The position numbers and the translations under genes are program-made. Shown here in pieces: positions 32,577-42,534 of a DNA stretch of 64,000 nucleotides. Within the stretch, counting starts at the first letter, position 1; each line of letters starts with the position of its first letter. This DNA is from an uncultured candidate division WWE3 bacterium (GTDB lineage Bacteria; Patescibacteriota; WWE3; UBA101185; UBA10185), in NCBI GenBank assembly GCA_938004185.1, contig CALKWN010000065.1, positions 186,001 through 250,000 on the forward strand. Direction: 5' to 3'. The notes below the pieces were generated by a model. That model was not told where the DNA came from, made no database searches, and was given only the letters and a program-made list of their open reading frames with translations.

Positions 32577-34459
32577 TCCGAATAATTAACCGTAAAACTT
32601 GATAAAACAGGGGTTGCAGTACCATCACCCGATAAGTATGCCTTTACCTTTAAATATCTTCCCTCCGCATAAATTAATGGAAAGGGCGCCGCACTTTCAA
32701 AATAAGTTCCCGATGTGCCGTCAGGACCCGCATAGTTCCAAGTGCTGTTGTCATTATTTACGGCCACCTGAAAAGTTAGTGAAGTATTTTCGGGTGTAGT
32801 GACGTCAAAATCAAGGTAATTTAGTCCTACAATTTGTCCAAAGTCTTTTGCTTGTGACTCGTAGGATCCGCTTAACAAGTAACCCCCTCCACCACCGGCC
32901 GATCCGGGGGCAGCAATAATAACCTCTTGAGAGTCGTTGTTTGTAGCAAGGTAGGCGTAACCGTTTGCTAGTTGTACATCTCTTGCCGCATCCCCTAAAT
33001 CAAGATATCCGAATTCTGAGGGTGATGATTCCGTAGTTATATCGAGTATGAGAAGCTCTTTTCCTGTGGTAGCGTTCGCAACAAAAGCCTGGTTATTCAA
33101 TACCGCCACTGAGTACGCTGAGCTACCTACGTCGTAACCGCCCACCACAGACATACTAGAGGGGTTATTAACATTGACTATATAAAATTCATTTCCCGTT
33201 GAGTTGTTTTCGGTTGTTACATACAGTCTTCCGTTTGCTGAGAAAAGTCTGTCTCCGTTTGAACCCGAAGGTAGGTCTAAAGTAGAAAGAAGTGAGGGTC
33301 TTGATGGGTTTGAAATACTGTAAGCTTGTACCTCGGCTGAATCATTGTTAGTTGCCAGATATAAAACCGATCCCACTACAAGAAGGTCGTTTACAGGATG
33401 CGAGATTTCAATTTCTGATACAGATGACGGTGAGTACTTGTTGGTAACATTAATTGCATGTAATTCTCTGTTACGTCCGGGACCTGCATCCTTACCCACA
33501 TAAACATAATCACCGCTCACAGCTACCGCATAAGCATCTCTTTGGTCACCTACGCTAAGTGCGGCGATTTGGGTAATACTTGCCGGATTTGAAATATCAA
33601 AAATTTCTAATTCTTCAAAATTTTTACCCTGGGCGACAAACATGTAGTTGCCGCTTATAGCAAGATTGTATGCAGTTCCTCCAAGATCGGCACTCCAAAC
33701 AAGACTTAGGTTGTCCGGGTCACTTATATCAAAAACGTATAAATCCTCATCAGACCCCAGGCTTGTTGACCCAATATATAGGTAATTTCCGCTTATTTCG
33801 GCAGCCAAGGCGTTAGCACCACCGGTGTCGTCGTGTGTGTCCAGAATTTGAGGTGTTGACCAATCCCCGGGTCCGGAAGGACCAGACTCCTCCAACTCTA
33901 CCTCACCTCCCGAAATGTTAGTAATTACGGAGTCTGTCAAAGTTCCGTTAGTAAAATCACTTTCGGATGTTTCGCCAAACGAGTAGTTATTATCTATTCT
34001 CGAAATTAGAGTTTCCAACTCAACCGACGACGGTATCGGAGATGTCCATTCTACAGTTGAAGTAACCTTAAAAGTTGACGGATCGACTGTTCCTTCTGAT
34101 GCCACGCTACCCTCACTGTTTCTTAAGACCTGCTCTATAAGTAAACTGCCTGAAAAATTACCATCAATACTTTCCTGACCTGAAACAAGGGTATAAACTC
34201 CCCCACTTCCCTGAAGATAAAATTCGCCTGTTTCAATCGAGTTCCAGTTATCGCTTTTATATGATTTAAATTTTTCAAGCTGGTTTTTGGCGTATTCCAA
34301 AGCTTTCAATCTATTTTTTTCTTGTGGTTTGCCTTCGAGCGAGGCCACGGTACCGGTCAAAAAAGTCGGAATCAGAACTGCAAGGAGACCGATCACCAAA
34401 ATAAGCTCTATTATAGACTGACCGCTTTGTGAATTTTTAATTTTCGGTAGGTATCCCAT
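32573..34459 (-). CDS. Giant minor pilin with LVIVD-type beta-propeller (pilus tip adhesin candidate)
   Basis: 628 residues. An N-terminal prepilin helix (SGQSIIELILVIGLL; Gly13, Glu18) is followed by about 160 residues of pilin-like fold, then a propeller from about 200 to 515 made of repeats such as NYLYIGS...LYVFDISDPDNLSLV, NYMFVAQ...LEIFDISNPASITQI and NQAFVAN...LLILDITTESSPSEF. A C-terminal beta sandwich ends the protein. The layout implies that it caps the pilus and binds a surface or host, as PilY1 does with a different propeller. Overlaps neighbours by 4 and 23 nt. Confidence 0.82.
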   Translation of the reverse strand: MGYLPKIKNSQSGQSIIELILVIGLLAVLIPTFLTGTVASLEGKPQEKNRLKALEYAKNQLEKFKSYKSDNWNSIETGEFYLQGSGGVYTLVSGQESIDGNFSGSLLIEQVLRNSEGSVASEGTVDPSTFKVTSTVEWTSPIPSSVELETLISRIDNNYSFGETSESDFTNGTLTDSVITNISGGEVELEESGPSGPGDWSTPQILDTHDDTGGANALAAEISGNYLYIGSTSLGSDEDLYVFDISDPDNLSLVWSADLGGTAYNLAISGNYMFVAQGKNFEELEIFDISNPASITQIAALSVGDQRDAYAVAVSGDYVYVGKDAGPGRNRELHAINVTNKYSPSSVSEIEISHPVNDLLVVGSVLYLATNNDSAEVQAYSISNPSRPSLLSTLDLPSGSNGDRLFSANGRLYVTTENNSTGNEFYIVNVNNPSSMSVVGGYDVGSSAYSVAVLNNQAFVANATTGKELLILDITTESSPSEFGYLDLGDAARDVQLANGYAYLATNNDSQEVIIAAPGSAGGGGGYLLSGSYESQAKDFGQIVGLNYLDFDVTTPENTSLTFQVAVNNDNSTWNYAGPDGTSGTYFESAAPFPLIYAEGRYLKVKAYLSGDGTATPVLSSFTVNYSE

Positions 34460-34895
34460 ATTTATTTATAGTTACCACTTTTTCATCACCGGCAGAGTGA
34501 TACACGGTTACGGAAACATCGCTCCCGGCATAACCTGAATATGAACCGTCCTTTTCAAATAACAATGTATTAGACGGAAAACCTATGTTCGAAAATTCCA
34601 ATCCGCTTGTAAGAGTGACCGCAAAATTATCGGGATCAGCCGGGTTGTAAGAAGCCCCTTTAAACAAAGTATATTTGTCAGTTTCGAAATAAATGCCGTG
34701 TGTAGTTGCCGAGTCTCCTGTAATTGATTTTAGTTGCTGGTGCCTGATATCCGATATTAATACGCTTACGGTAGTGTTTAGAGAAGAAGAAATTTGAGGA
34801 CGGCTTGCGTTTATGTAAACAATAGCCACTAGGGCTACAAACAACCCCATCACTAACATTAATTCAATTAAAGTGAAACCTTTTGTATTTTTCAT
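34437..34895 (-). CDS. Minor pilin/pseudopilin (GspH/FimT-like)
   Basis: 152 residues: NTKG/FTLIELMLVMG start, then a DIRHQQLKSI segment and a beta-rich end, as in GspH/FimT initiator pilins. It overlaps pilC by 4 nt and the propeller pilin by 23 nt. Confidence 0.8.
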   Translation of the reverse strand: MKNTKGFTLIELMLVMGLFVALVAIVYINASRPQISSSLNTTVSVLISDIRHQQLKSITGDSATTHGIYFETDKYTLFKGASYNPADPDNFAVTLTSGLEFSNIGFPSNTLLFEKDGSYSGYAGSDVSVTVYHSAGDEKVVTINKYGIPTEN

Positions 34896-35929
34896 CTCTG
34901 ACTGATATTCCCGATCATTTGATAGATCGGAGCTATAATTGCGAGCATTATTCCCCCGACAAATACAGCTATAGTTATAAGCATCACAGGCTCTAAAATA
35001 GTCGTAATCATTTTTAAAGACTCCTCTACTTTTTTGTCGTAATCTTCGGAAATTCTTTTTACTGAATTTTCTAAAGTTCCCGAAATTTCACCTGCCTGGA
35101 GCATTCTTAAAGTTAAATTCCCGAAAAGCTTATGGTCCTGTTTTAAACCTTCTGACAAGCTTTTACCTTCTAAAAGTACGTTTTTCGAACTTTTCAAAAC
35201 TTTAATTAATTTTTTATTGGAAACAACCTGAGCTGAATACTCTACCGAATCGTCAATCGTTATTCCCGATGAAAGTAGAACGTGCATACTTCTGAATAAT
35301 CTGGAAATATCTATTTTTAAAAATAATCCTGAAACGAAAGGCATGGAAGATAGCATATTCATTAGGAATCTTTTTTTGAATCTCGCTAGAAGAACTAGTC
35401 CGACAATTAACAACACGGTTGCAACTAGTATCCAAATCCAGTATTCATTAAAAAATTCCGAAGCGGTTATAAGAATTTGTGTTGGCACCGGTATATCAAC
35501 CTTTAGCTTACCGAACACTTCCGAAATTCTCGGTATAACATAAGTCATTATTACGACCATTATTCCTATAAATAAAATGAATACCAATAATGGGTATAAC
35601 AACGCAGTTTTCACTTTTGAAGAAAAGTCTATTTCGCGTTTTATATGTATTACAATTTCTTCAAGGACCTCAACAAGATTTCCTGATTTTTCGCCCGAAT
35701 TTAGAAGATTTACTGTTATCGGATCAAACAAACCCTTAGGTTTTGAAAGGGCTGTGCTTAGAGATACACCTTCAGTAAGTGATTTTTGTATATCAGACAT
35801 AAGTTTTTTATGTCCTGCGGGCATGTCTTCTTTTATTGAATCGAAAGATTCTACTATGGGGATACCTGCCGAAAGCATTGTGTGTAAGTTTTCAAATAAG
35901 GATAGTTTTTGTTTTGATGAAAGGTGCAT
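34892..35929 (-). CDS. pilC: Type IV pilus inner-membrane platform protein
   Basis: 345 residues of the GspF/PilC family: two cytosolic helical repeats (FENLHTMLSAGIPIVESFDSI and FRSMHVLLSSGITIDDSVEY) and three transmembrane helices (about 113-135, 163-184, 313-335). It sits 3 nt after the assembly ATPase. Confidence 0.92.
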   Translation of the reverse strand: MHLSSKQKLSLFENLHTMLSAGIPIVESFDSIKEDMPAGHKKLMSDIQKSLTEGVSLSTALSKPKGLFDPITVNLLNSGEKSGNLVEVLEEIVIHIKREIDFSSKVKTALLYPLLVFILFIGIMVVIMTYVIPRISEVFGKLKVDIPVPTQILITASEFFNEYWIWILVATVLLIVGLVLLARFKKRFLMNMLSSMPFVSGLFLKIDISRLFRSMHVLLSSGITIDDSVEYSAQVVSNKKLIKVLKSSKNVLLEGKSLSEGLKQDHKLFGNLTLRMLQAGEISGTLENSVKRISEDYDKKVEESLKMITTILEPVMLITIAVFVGGIMLAIIAPIYQMIGNISQR

Positions 35930-35932
35930 AAA

Positions 35933-37612
35933 TTACTCCTTCGTTACCCTAAATAATTCGTCGAGGGTTGTTAAGCCTTTCGAAACTTTTTCTAAACCGT
36001 CTTCGTACATTGTTCTCATACCTTCTTCTCGCGCCTTGTTTTGAATTTTTGAGGCAGTGGATTTTTCAGCGATTAAATCTCTGATCGCCGGAGTTATTGG
36101 GAGAACCTCAAATATTCCGATTCTGCCTATATATCCGGAACCGTGACAAAGTTCGCAGCCCCTACCTTTGTACATTGTTATGTTTTCAGTTTTACCGAAG
36201 TATTTTTCAACTTCTTCGCTTGAAAATAATTTGGAAAGGTCAGTTTTTGGTACGGTATAAGAAGTTTTGCATAAATCGCATACCCTTCTTACCAGACGTT
36301 GTGCAATTATCACGTTGACCGTAGATGCTACCAGATACGGTTCTATTCCCATGTCCATAAGTCTTGGGAGAGTTGTTGCTGCATCGTTTGTGTGGAGAGT
36401 AGATAGAACCAGATGCCCTGTCATTGCAGAGTTTACCGCAATATCAGCTGTTTCCTCATCTCTGATCTCACCTACAAAGATAATGTCCGGATCTTGTCTT
36501 AGTATAGCTTTTAATCCGTGAGCGAAGGTAAGATTTGTAGCGTTATTTACCTGTATTTGATTAATTCCGGCAATGTCATATTCAACAGGATCTTCTATAG
36601 TTGCGATGTTTACCTGACGGCTGTTTAAAATTTTAAGTATGGCGTAAATAGAGGTTGTTTTTCCTGAACCCGTGGGGCCTGTAGAAAGAACCATTCCGTG
36701 GGGACTTTCGTACCCCTTTTTGATTTTTTCTAGCTCGGTTTCACCGACTCCGAGGTCGTGTAAAGAAAACCTTCTTGATTTTGAAGATAAAAGTCGGAGA
36801 ACACATTTTTCTCCATCTACTATAGGCACTATGGAAACACGAATATCTAATTCTTCCAGCTCAATGTTTACCTGGGTTCTTCCATCTTGGGCACTCATGT
36901 GCTCGTCTGTTCTTAGACCGGACATAATTTTTATTCTTGAAACTATCTGTTCATGAAGTCTTTTAGGATAGTTAAGGACATCATGAAGTACTCCGTCCAC
37001 TCTAAAACGTACTACGGATATTTCTTCCTCCGGCTCTATGTGTATATCAGAGGCTTTGTTTTGGTAAGCATATTTTATAAGCATGTCTACAATTTTTGAT
37101 ACCGGTGCGCTTGAATCCGATGCCTTGTCTGCAGTCTGAATTTCTTGCTTCATCAGGTCTTCAAAAGATGATTCGAGATCCTTGTTATAGTGAGTTAGAG
37201 CATCCTCGATTCTCCCCTTAGTTGAATAGTGCGGAATAACAGGCTCCCCTACCTTCTTTGAAATAAAATCAATAAGTTCTTTATTATCAGGGTTCAGCAT
37301 TGCTACTCGTATGCCTTTATCGTCTTGGTAGTAAGCTATAACTTTCTTTTTTCTCGCCACCACTTCAGGAATTATTCTTAATGTTTCTTGTGAAATAACA
37401 ATTCTTGAAAGATCTGCATAAGGTACGCCATAGATGTCGGCTGCTATAGTTCCGTAGTTATCGTCGGTTATTAGATCTTTGTCTACTAAGGCGTCGTAGA
37501 AAGAAATTTCACTCGATTCCGAAGCAGTAAAAGCCATTTTAAGTTTTTCTTCAGGAATAACGTTTAGTGATTTTAGAGCCTCGTATACTTTTTTATCGTG
37601 GGCGGAGTTCAT
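35933..37612 (-). CDS. pilB: Type IV pilus assembly ATPase
   Basis: 559 residues. The N-terminal MshEN-type domain, then the GspE ATPase core: Walker A GPTGSGKTTS (about 305-314), Asp box IATIEDPVEY, Walker B LRQDPDIIFVGEIRDEE, His box, and the tetra-cysteine zinc motif (CDLCKTSY and CELCHGSGY) that marks PilB and GspE rather than PilT. No retraction ATPase is in the window. Confidence 0.94.
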   Translation of the reverse strand: MNSAHDKKVYEALKSLNVIPEEKLKMAFTASESSEISFYDALVDKDLITDDNYGTIAADIYGVPYADLSRIVISQETLRIIPEVVARKKKVIAYYQDDKGIRVAMLNPDNKELIDFISKKVGEPVIPHYSTKGRIEDALTHYNKDLESSFEDLMKQEIQTADKASDSSAPVSKIVDMLIKYAYQNKASDIHIEPEEEISVVRFRVDGVLHDVLNYPKRLHEQIVSRIKIMSGLRTDEHMSAQDGRTQVNIELEELDIRVSIVPIVDGEKCVLRLLSSKSRRFSLHDLGVGETELEKIKKGYESPHGMVLSTGPTGSGKTTSIYAILKILNSRQVNIATIEDPVEYDIAGINQIQVNNATNLTFAHGLKAILRQDPDIIFVGEIRDEETADIAVNSAMTGHLVLSTLHTNDAATTLPRLMDMGIEPYLVASTVNVIIAQRLVRRVCDLCKTSYTVPKTDLSKLFSSEEVEKYFGKTENITMYKGRGCELCHGSGYIGRIGIFEVLPITPAIRDLIAEKSTASKIQNKAREEGMRTMYEDGLEKVSKGLTTLDELFRVTKE

Positions 37613-37650
37613 GAAGAAATAATAACATTATTTCAGTTGCTGTTCTAACA

Positions 37651-38025
37651 TTATTTGACTAAACTAGTGATTTTTGAAACTACTTCTGAAAGGGGTATGT
37701 TACTTTTCACGATATAATCCGTAGCACCTAGCGCCAAACCTTTTTCAATATCTTCTTTTTGTCCTAAGTTCGAAGCTATTATTATAGGAAAACCTTGTAG
37801 TGATGGATCATTTTTTATGACCTCAAGTACCGCAAAACCGTCTTTTCCGGGCATCATCAGATCCAGTAGCATCGCGGAAGGCTTTTGTTCCTTTACCATG
37901 GCCTCGGCCTGGTCTCCATTTTCCGCTATTTTTACGGTGAAACCCTCTTTTTCAAATTTTACTTTTAAAGCGCTTGCAAGGAACTTGTCGTCCTCTGCTA
38001 TTAAGATTGTTTTTGAATTTTCCAT
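37651..38025 (-). CDS. Single-domain response regulator (CheY-like)
   Basis: 124 residues: AEDD acidic pocket, LLDLMMPGKDG with the phospho-acceptor Asp near 55, and TDYIVKS with the conserved Lys. No output domain. Located 38 nt upstream of pilB and 2 nt after a second response regulator, so probably co-transcribed with the pilus genes. Confidence 0.88.
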   Translation of the reverse strand: MENSKTILIAEDDKFLASALKVKFEKEGFTVKIAENGDQAEAMVKEQKPSAMLLDLMMPGKDGFAVLEVIKNDPSLQGFPIIIASNLGQKEDIEKGLALGATDYIVKSNIPLSEVVSKITSLVK

Positions 38026-38027
38026 AA

Positions 38028-38429
38028 TTATTTTGTTGCCGAAATAAAAGATTTTATTTGCGACACTATTTCTTCTAAGCTGTGCTCAGCTTTAAGTATG
38101 TATTTTATAGCGCCCAGCGAAAGCATTGCATTTACAACGTCAGGGCTCGCTGAGTTGCTAACCACAAATATTGGTATGTGGGCTAAATTTTCGTCAACCT
38201 GTAAAGCACGCATAAAATCGAGTCCGTCCATATCCTCTAGGTGGTAATCAAGCCATATGGCGTCCGGAATGGTGTGCGCATCGGTCATATTTTTTAGCTC
38301 TTCTAAAGCCTGTTTGCCGCTTTTACATGATTGCGGTCGCACACCGCACATTCCCAGCTTTTTTTGTATAGCTTTAAGTAACAGGTCTTCATCTTCAATT
38401 ATCATTACTATAGGATTCTCTTTAGACAT
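38028..38429 (-). CDS. Single-domain response regulator
   Basis: 133 residues: IIEDEDL acidic pair, AIWLDYHLEDMDG with the phospho-acceptor Asp near 62, and IKYILKAE with the conserved Lys. No output domain. Probable first gene of the pilus operon; a 59-nt gap with a -10-like CATATT just before the ATG separates it from the kinase gene. Confidence 0.87.
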   Translation of the reverse strand: MSKENPIVMIIEDEDLLLKAIQKKLGMCGVRPQSCKSGKQALEELKNMTDAHTIPDAIWLDYHLEDMDGLDFMRALQVDENLAHIPIFVVSNSASPDVVNAMLSLGAIKYILKAEHSLEEIVSQIKSFISATK

Positions 38430-38488
38430 ACTCGAATATGTTACATGATTGTTTTTTCATGAACAATACTATTTTATTGTAACAAAAT

Positions 38489-40855
38489 TTATTTCTTAGC
38501 ATTTTTCTTTGTTTTACCGTCTACCGGAAGTGTGAACCAGAAGGTGGTTCCTTCATTTTCCTTTGATTCGAACCATATTTTTCCACCTGAAGATTCTATA
38601 ATAGATTTTACAAGATACAACCCAAGACCATTACCATCTGTCACTCTGTCTATAATATTGGTACCCCTATAAAACTTTTCGAATGTCCTGTGTTGTTCCG
38701 ATTCCGGTATTCCGTAACCGGTGTCGCTTACTCTCGATACGACTTCGTTGTCTTTTTTTGCTAAATATATGTTTATCTGGCCACCACCCGGTGTATATTT
38801 GATTGAATTTGTAAGTAGGTTCATAAATACATTACGGATTAGCTTGGGATCTGCGTTTACCATGGGAATCTCCCCGTCAACGCTTATTGTAAGTTTTTGT
38901 TTATTCTGATCTATTTTGTTTTTAAGTTCAGGTACAAGACTATCTATTAGCTCTCTAAGGTTTGTGGGTTGCGTATCCAGCACTATTTTGCCGGATTCAA
39001 TTCTAGAAACATTTAATAAAGACTCAACTAAATCTATCATTCTCTCATTAGACTCGTTTATATTGTTAATAAATTCTTTTTGTTCATTATTCAGTTCTCC
39101 CGCGTCGCCTCCTATGAGTAACTCCAGGAACCACTTCATGGCTGAAAGCGGGGTTCTTAATTGATGCGACGCCAAAGAAATAAATTCAGTTTTCATCTTA
39201 TCCACTTCTTTTTGTGCTGTGATGTCCCTTTCTATTCCTATGAAGTAGATAATTTCTTCGTTATCGTCCAGAACAGGGGTGATCGTAGCCGATGAGTAGT
39301 ATTCCGAACCGTCCTTCCTTTTATTTATAAACTCGCCTTTGAACACCTGTTTATCGACTTTTATTTTTTGCCACATCTCCTTGTAAAAATCTGGCGACAT
39401 CTTACCTCCCCATAGTTTTTGTGTGCCGGCTTTCTCACCAATAATTTCGGAGCTGGAGAAACCAGTGATTGTACTAACAGCGTTGTTGGTAAAAATTACC
39501 AAACCTTCGGGATCGGTAATCACAATGTGGTCAGAGGCATTTTCAACAGCCATTCTGAACTTTTTTAAATCCTGGGTTTGTAGCTCCGTAATTGCTTTCT
39601 CCTCTTCTATGTCCTCAAGAAGGTTTAAAAGAGCGAGCTGTTGCTCTGCCAAGTCATCATTTTGAATTTTTATTTTCTGTGTCTGCTCTTTTATCTGGTT
39701 TTCAGTGATTTCTTTTGAATTTTGAATATCGTTCAGCATTGTGTTTATCGCATTGCCCACCGATGAAAACTCGTCGTTTGATTCTATAGGTACTCTTTCA
39801 GAATAAAATCCCTGCGATATGAGCTGGGCAACTTTTTTTAGGGAATCCAAAGGACTTAAAAATTTCGATAGTAACGTTGATATTACTATAACCGAACTTA
39901 ACGCAGCTAAAGCTACGAATAGAGCAATGATGCCTGCAATAGTTCTTGATGTTGACATGAACTCCGACCTGTCAAATGTCATTACAATATATATTGGATA
40001 GTCAGCTACCCTATCCAGCACAGTAAGCTCGTTAATACCTGCTTTTTGGTCGACAATAAGGTATGATTTCGGGTCAACTATATACATCAGATCTTCCTGA
40101 AGTTCGTCATAGTGCAGTGGGTTGATATTCAAATCGGAAAATCTTCTCGAATCTTTAATTAACTTGAGATCGGCGTCATCAATATAACCGAGACTTTTAA
40201 AAATCTCATTGATGTTGGTAGAAAATACTATTACGCCGGTTTTATCAACGATTTTTACGCTACCTATTTGATGATTTTTAAAGATGTCATCAATAACGGA
40301 CGTGTACATTTTTACAACTACAACTCCAAGAACCACTTCTTCTTTGTTTTTCACAGCGCTTGAGAAGTAATATCCCGGCTCTTTGCTTGTAACGCCCAGA
40401 ACCATATCCACACCATTGCCGTTTACGACCGCATTTTGAAAATAATCTCTAAAAGAGTAATTATTTCCCACAAATGTTGGATCGGTTGAAACCAAAGTAT
40501 TTCCCGTCCTATCCATTAAGTAAACAGTTGAAAGTACATTTTCAAACCTAAAATCTTCAAGCAATCTCAGAATTTCAGAGTCCTGTATTACCGAATTACC
40601 TGATTCCAGATATGAAACGACCTTAGGATTTAATGCTAACTGCTGTGGTACTAAGCTTGCGTAATCAAATAGTTGTTTAACTATATAAGAATGTTCGTTT
40701 GCAATATTTTTATATGATTCCTCCTTCTCTCGTGTAAGAAGCTTGTTTACGCTGACATACACCATGTATGTTGCCACAAGGCCGAAGAACACAACCAAAC
40801 CAACAATGGCAACATTTATTTTTGTCTTGACGCTCGTTTTTTTGTTAAGAATCAT
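38489..40855 (-). CDS. Membrane sensor histidine kinase (Cache-HAMP-PAS-HisKA-HATPase)
   Basis: 788 residues: first membrane helix (about 13-33), large outer dCache-type sensor (about 35-300), second helix (about 308-330), HAMP (about 332-385), coiled coil, PAS (about 435-555), HisKA with SLASHQLRTPLSAMKWF, and HATPase with N box NLLTNSIKYTP, DTGYGIPE and GNGLGLYLVKSI. All catalytic boxes are intact. Overlaps the upstream sensor gene by 4 nt, and is followed by the response regulators that head the pilus operon. Confidence 0.92.
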   Translation of the reverse strand: MILNKKTSVKTKINVAIVGLVVFFGLVATYMVYVSVNKLLTREKEESYKNIANEHSYIVKQLFDYASLVPQQLALNPKVVSYLESGNSVIQDSEILRLLEDFRFENVLSTVYLMDRTGNTLVSTDPTFVGNNYSFRDYFQNAVVNGNGVDMVLGVTSKEPGYYFSSAVKNKEEVVLGVVVVKMYTSVIDDIFKNHQIGSVKIVDKTGVIVFSTNINEIFKSLGYIDDADLKLIKDSRRFSDLNINPLHYDELQEDLMYIVDPKSYLIVDQKAGINELTVLDRVADYPIYIVMTFDRSEFMSTSRTIAGIIALFVALAALSSVIVISTLLSKFLSPLDSLKKVAQLISQGFYSERVPIESNDEFSSVGNAINTMLNDIQNSKEITENQIKEQTQKIKIQNDDLAEQQLALLNLLEDIEEEKAITELQTQDLKKFRMAVENASDHIVITDPEGLVIFTNNAVSTITGFSSSEIIGEKAGTQKLWGGKMSPDFYKEMWQKIKVDKQVFKGEFINKRKDGSEYYSSATITPVLDDNEEIIYFIGIERDITAQKEVDKMKTEFISLASHQLRTPLSAMKWFLELLIGGDAGELNNEQKEFINNINESNERMIDLVESLLNVSRIESGKIVLDTQPTNLRELIDSLVPELKNKIDQNKQKLTISVDGEIPMVNADPKLIRNVFMNLLTNSIKYTPGGGQINIYLAKKDNEVVSRVSDTGYGIPESEQHRTFEKFYRGTNIIDRVTDGNGLGLYLVKSIIESSGGKIWFESKENEGTTFWFTLPVDGKTKKNAKK

Positions 40856-42486
40856 ATGAGTGTCTCAATTTCTTCAGAAATATCCTGCACTTTTTTTGAT
40901 TTAGTTTTATCAAGCTTTTGTAACTGTCTTTTAAGTTCAGACATTTTTATTTCTCTATCCACAAGAGCTTTGTTCATTTTTTTCAATGCTTCAGTGGCTT
41001 CCATGTCAGCTTTTTTTATCGATGTTTCTATGGTTATATCTTGTCCGGAGCTTAACGTTCCTGTTATGTTTCCGTTTAGATCGTAAAGCACATTGTTTGT
41101 CCATAAAATTGTTTTTAAATCACCGCTTTTGGTTATAATTCGACCCTCTGCCGAGTCAAAATACTTTTTAGATCCGGAAAGAAGGCTGTGAAACACATCT
41201 TTAACCTTACCTATATCTTCTTTAGGAACAATAACGTCAAACCAATTTTTACCCAGAAGTTCGGTCGCTTCGTAGCCCAGGAGATCGCAACCCTTTCTGT
41301 TTATTTCGATGACCTTGCCTTCTTTGTTGAGAACTACCAGCATAACACTCGCTACATCAAAATACTTTTCAGCTTTAGCTTTCTCTGTTTTTAGATGTGA
41401 TGCCAAAATTCTTACTCTCAAAAAGGCTATGATCACTATTACTATGAGTATCCACGAAACCAATACCTCGAATTTGTGTTGTATAAAAAACTCCTCGAAA
41501 GAAATTTTGTTGATTTCATCAAAAGGGGGTATTTTCAGTTCAACAAGTAGGTTCTCAACTGACTGATAGTTTTGAGGTACGGTCCAGCCATAAATATCGG
41601 CATTTTTACAAGCCGGGTTTTCCGGATTCATTTCAAAAAGATACGCTGCAACCGATTCTACAAGATCATCAGATACATGCGGAAGGGCGGCTAAAGGCCA
41701 CTCGGGATAAAGCGAGGTACTTATTAAAAACGGGAAATCCTTAATGAATTTGAATTCCTCATCCCTATCTGTGAGTTTCTTCTCAAGTATCTTAAATTCA
41801 CTTATTTCAACCTTTCCTTGTTCGTGCATTTCTTCTAGAGTGTCCGTTCTGACTATCCCGATGTCGTGCGTGTCGTCAAGTATTGCCTTTACTACAGCTT
41901 CGTGTGAGCCTAGAAAATCAACAGATTCGGCGTCTTTTAAAGGATTTACACTATTTTTTAACATTTCAGCAAGAGCGGCGTGCCAACCTCCGAGAGAGTT
42001 AATGTCTACTGCTGCAATTTTTTTGTTTTTTATATCTTTGTAAGACTTTATATCGCTTCGGGTGCTTTTATAAAAAATAACACCTCCGTATTTTGAAGTG
42101 TAAGCTATACTCCCGTCGCCAATATTTTTAATTGTAGCTATCCTGGTTACCCCGTATTTATTTGACAGGACTATATATATTGAGGGGTTAGCAAGCACGA
42201 AATCAACCTGTCGGGAAAGAGCTGCTTTTTCAATTTCCGCGTAGTCCATAGGAATGATCTCGAATACATATCCGTCAATATTGTTGGTTAAAAACTTCGC
42301 TGTCTGATCCCACGCGTTTTTTGTAGTTTCTTTATTCCATTTTGTAAGGACACCTATCCTAATACTTACCTTCTGTACCGGCGTAGCCAAAGAAAAATCA
42401 ACAGTTTCCGCAGAACAATAAAAGGATGATAAACACATCGCCAAAGCTATTAATGGGATAAGTTTTCTATAGAACTTCCAGGGCAT
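40852..42486 (-). CDS. PhnD-like periplasmic sensor with PAS domain and no kinase
   Basis: 544 residues: signal (about 1-26), a PhnD/phosphonate-binding-protein fold (about 38-300), a membrane helix (about 345-362), a PAS domain (about 375-495; FDVASVMLVVLNKEGKVIEIN) and a C-terminal coiled coil (about 500-544). There is no histidine-kinase part. Translational coupling (4-nt overlap) to a full histidine kinase suggests that the two form a hetero-complex and that ligand binding here modulates the kinase (inference). TATACT at 42494-42499 lies 7 nt before the ATG. Confidence 0.8.
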   Translation of the reverse strand: MPWKFYRKLIPLIALAMCLSSFYCSAETVDFSLATPVQKVSIRIGVLTKWNKETTKNAWDQTAKFLTNNIDGYVFEIIPMDYAEIEKAALSRQVDFVLANPSIYIVLSNKYGVTRIATIKNIGDGSIAYTSKYGGVIFYKSTRSDIKSYKDIKNKKIAAVDINSLGGWHAALAEMLKNSVNPLKDAESVDFLGSHEAVVKAILDDTHDIGIVRTDTLEEMHEQGKVEISEFKILEKKLTDRDEEFKFIKDFPFLISTSLYPEWPLAALPHVSDDLVESVAAYLFEMNPENPACKNADIYGWTVPQNYQSVENLLVELKIPPFDEINKISFEEFFIQHKFEVLVSWILIVIVIIAFLRVRILASHLKTEKAKAEKYFDVASVMLVVLNKEGKVIEINRKGCDLLGYEATELLGKNWFDVIVPKEDIGKVKDVFHSLLSGSKKYFDSAEGRIITKSGDLKTILWTNNVLYDLNGNITGTLSSGQDITIETSIKKADMEATEALKKMNKALVDREIKMSELKRQLQKLDKTKSKKVQDISEEIETLI

Positions 42487-42534
42487 TGTAATAAGTATAC
42501 AGAACCAAAATTCAATTAAAAAGGGATTTCAGGG

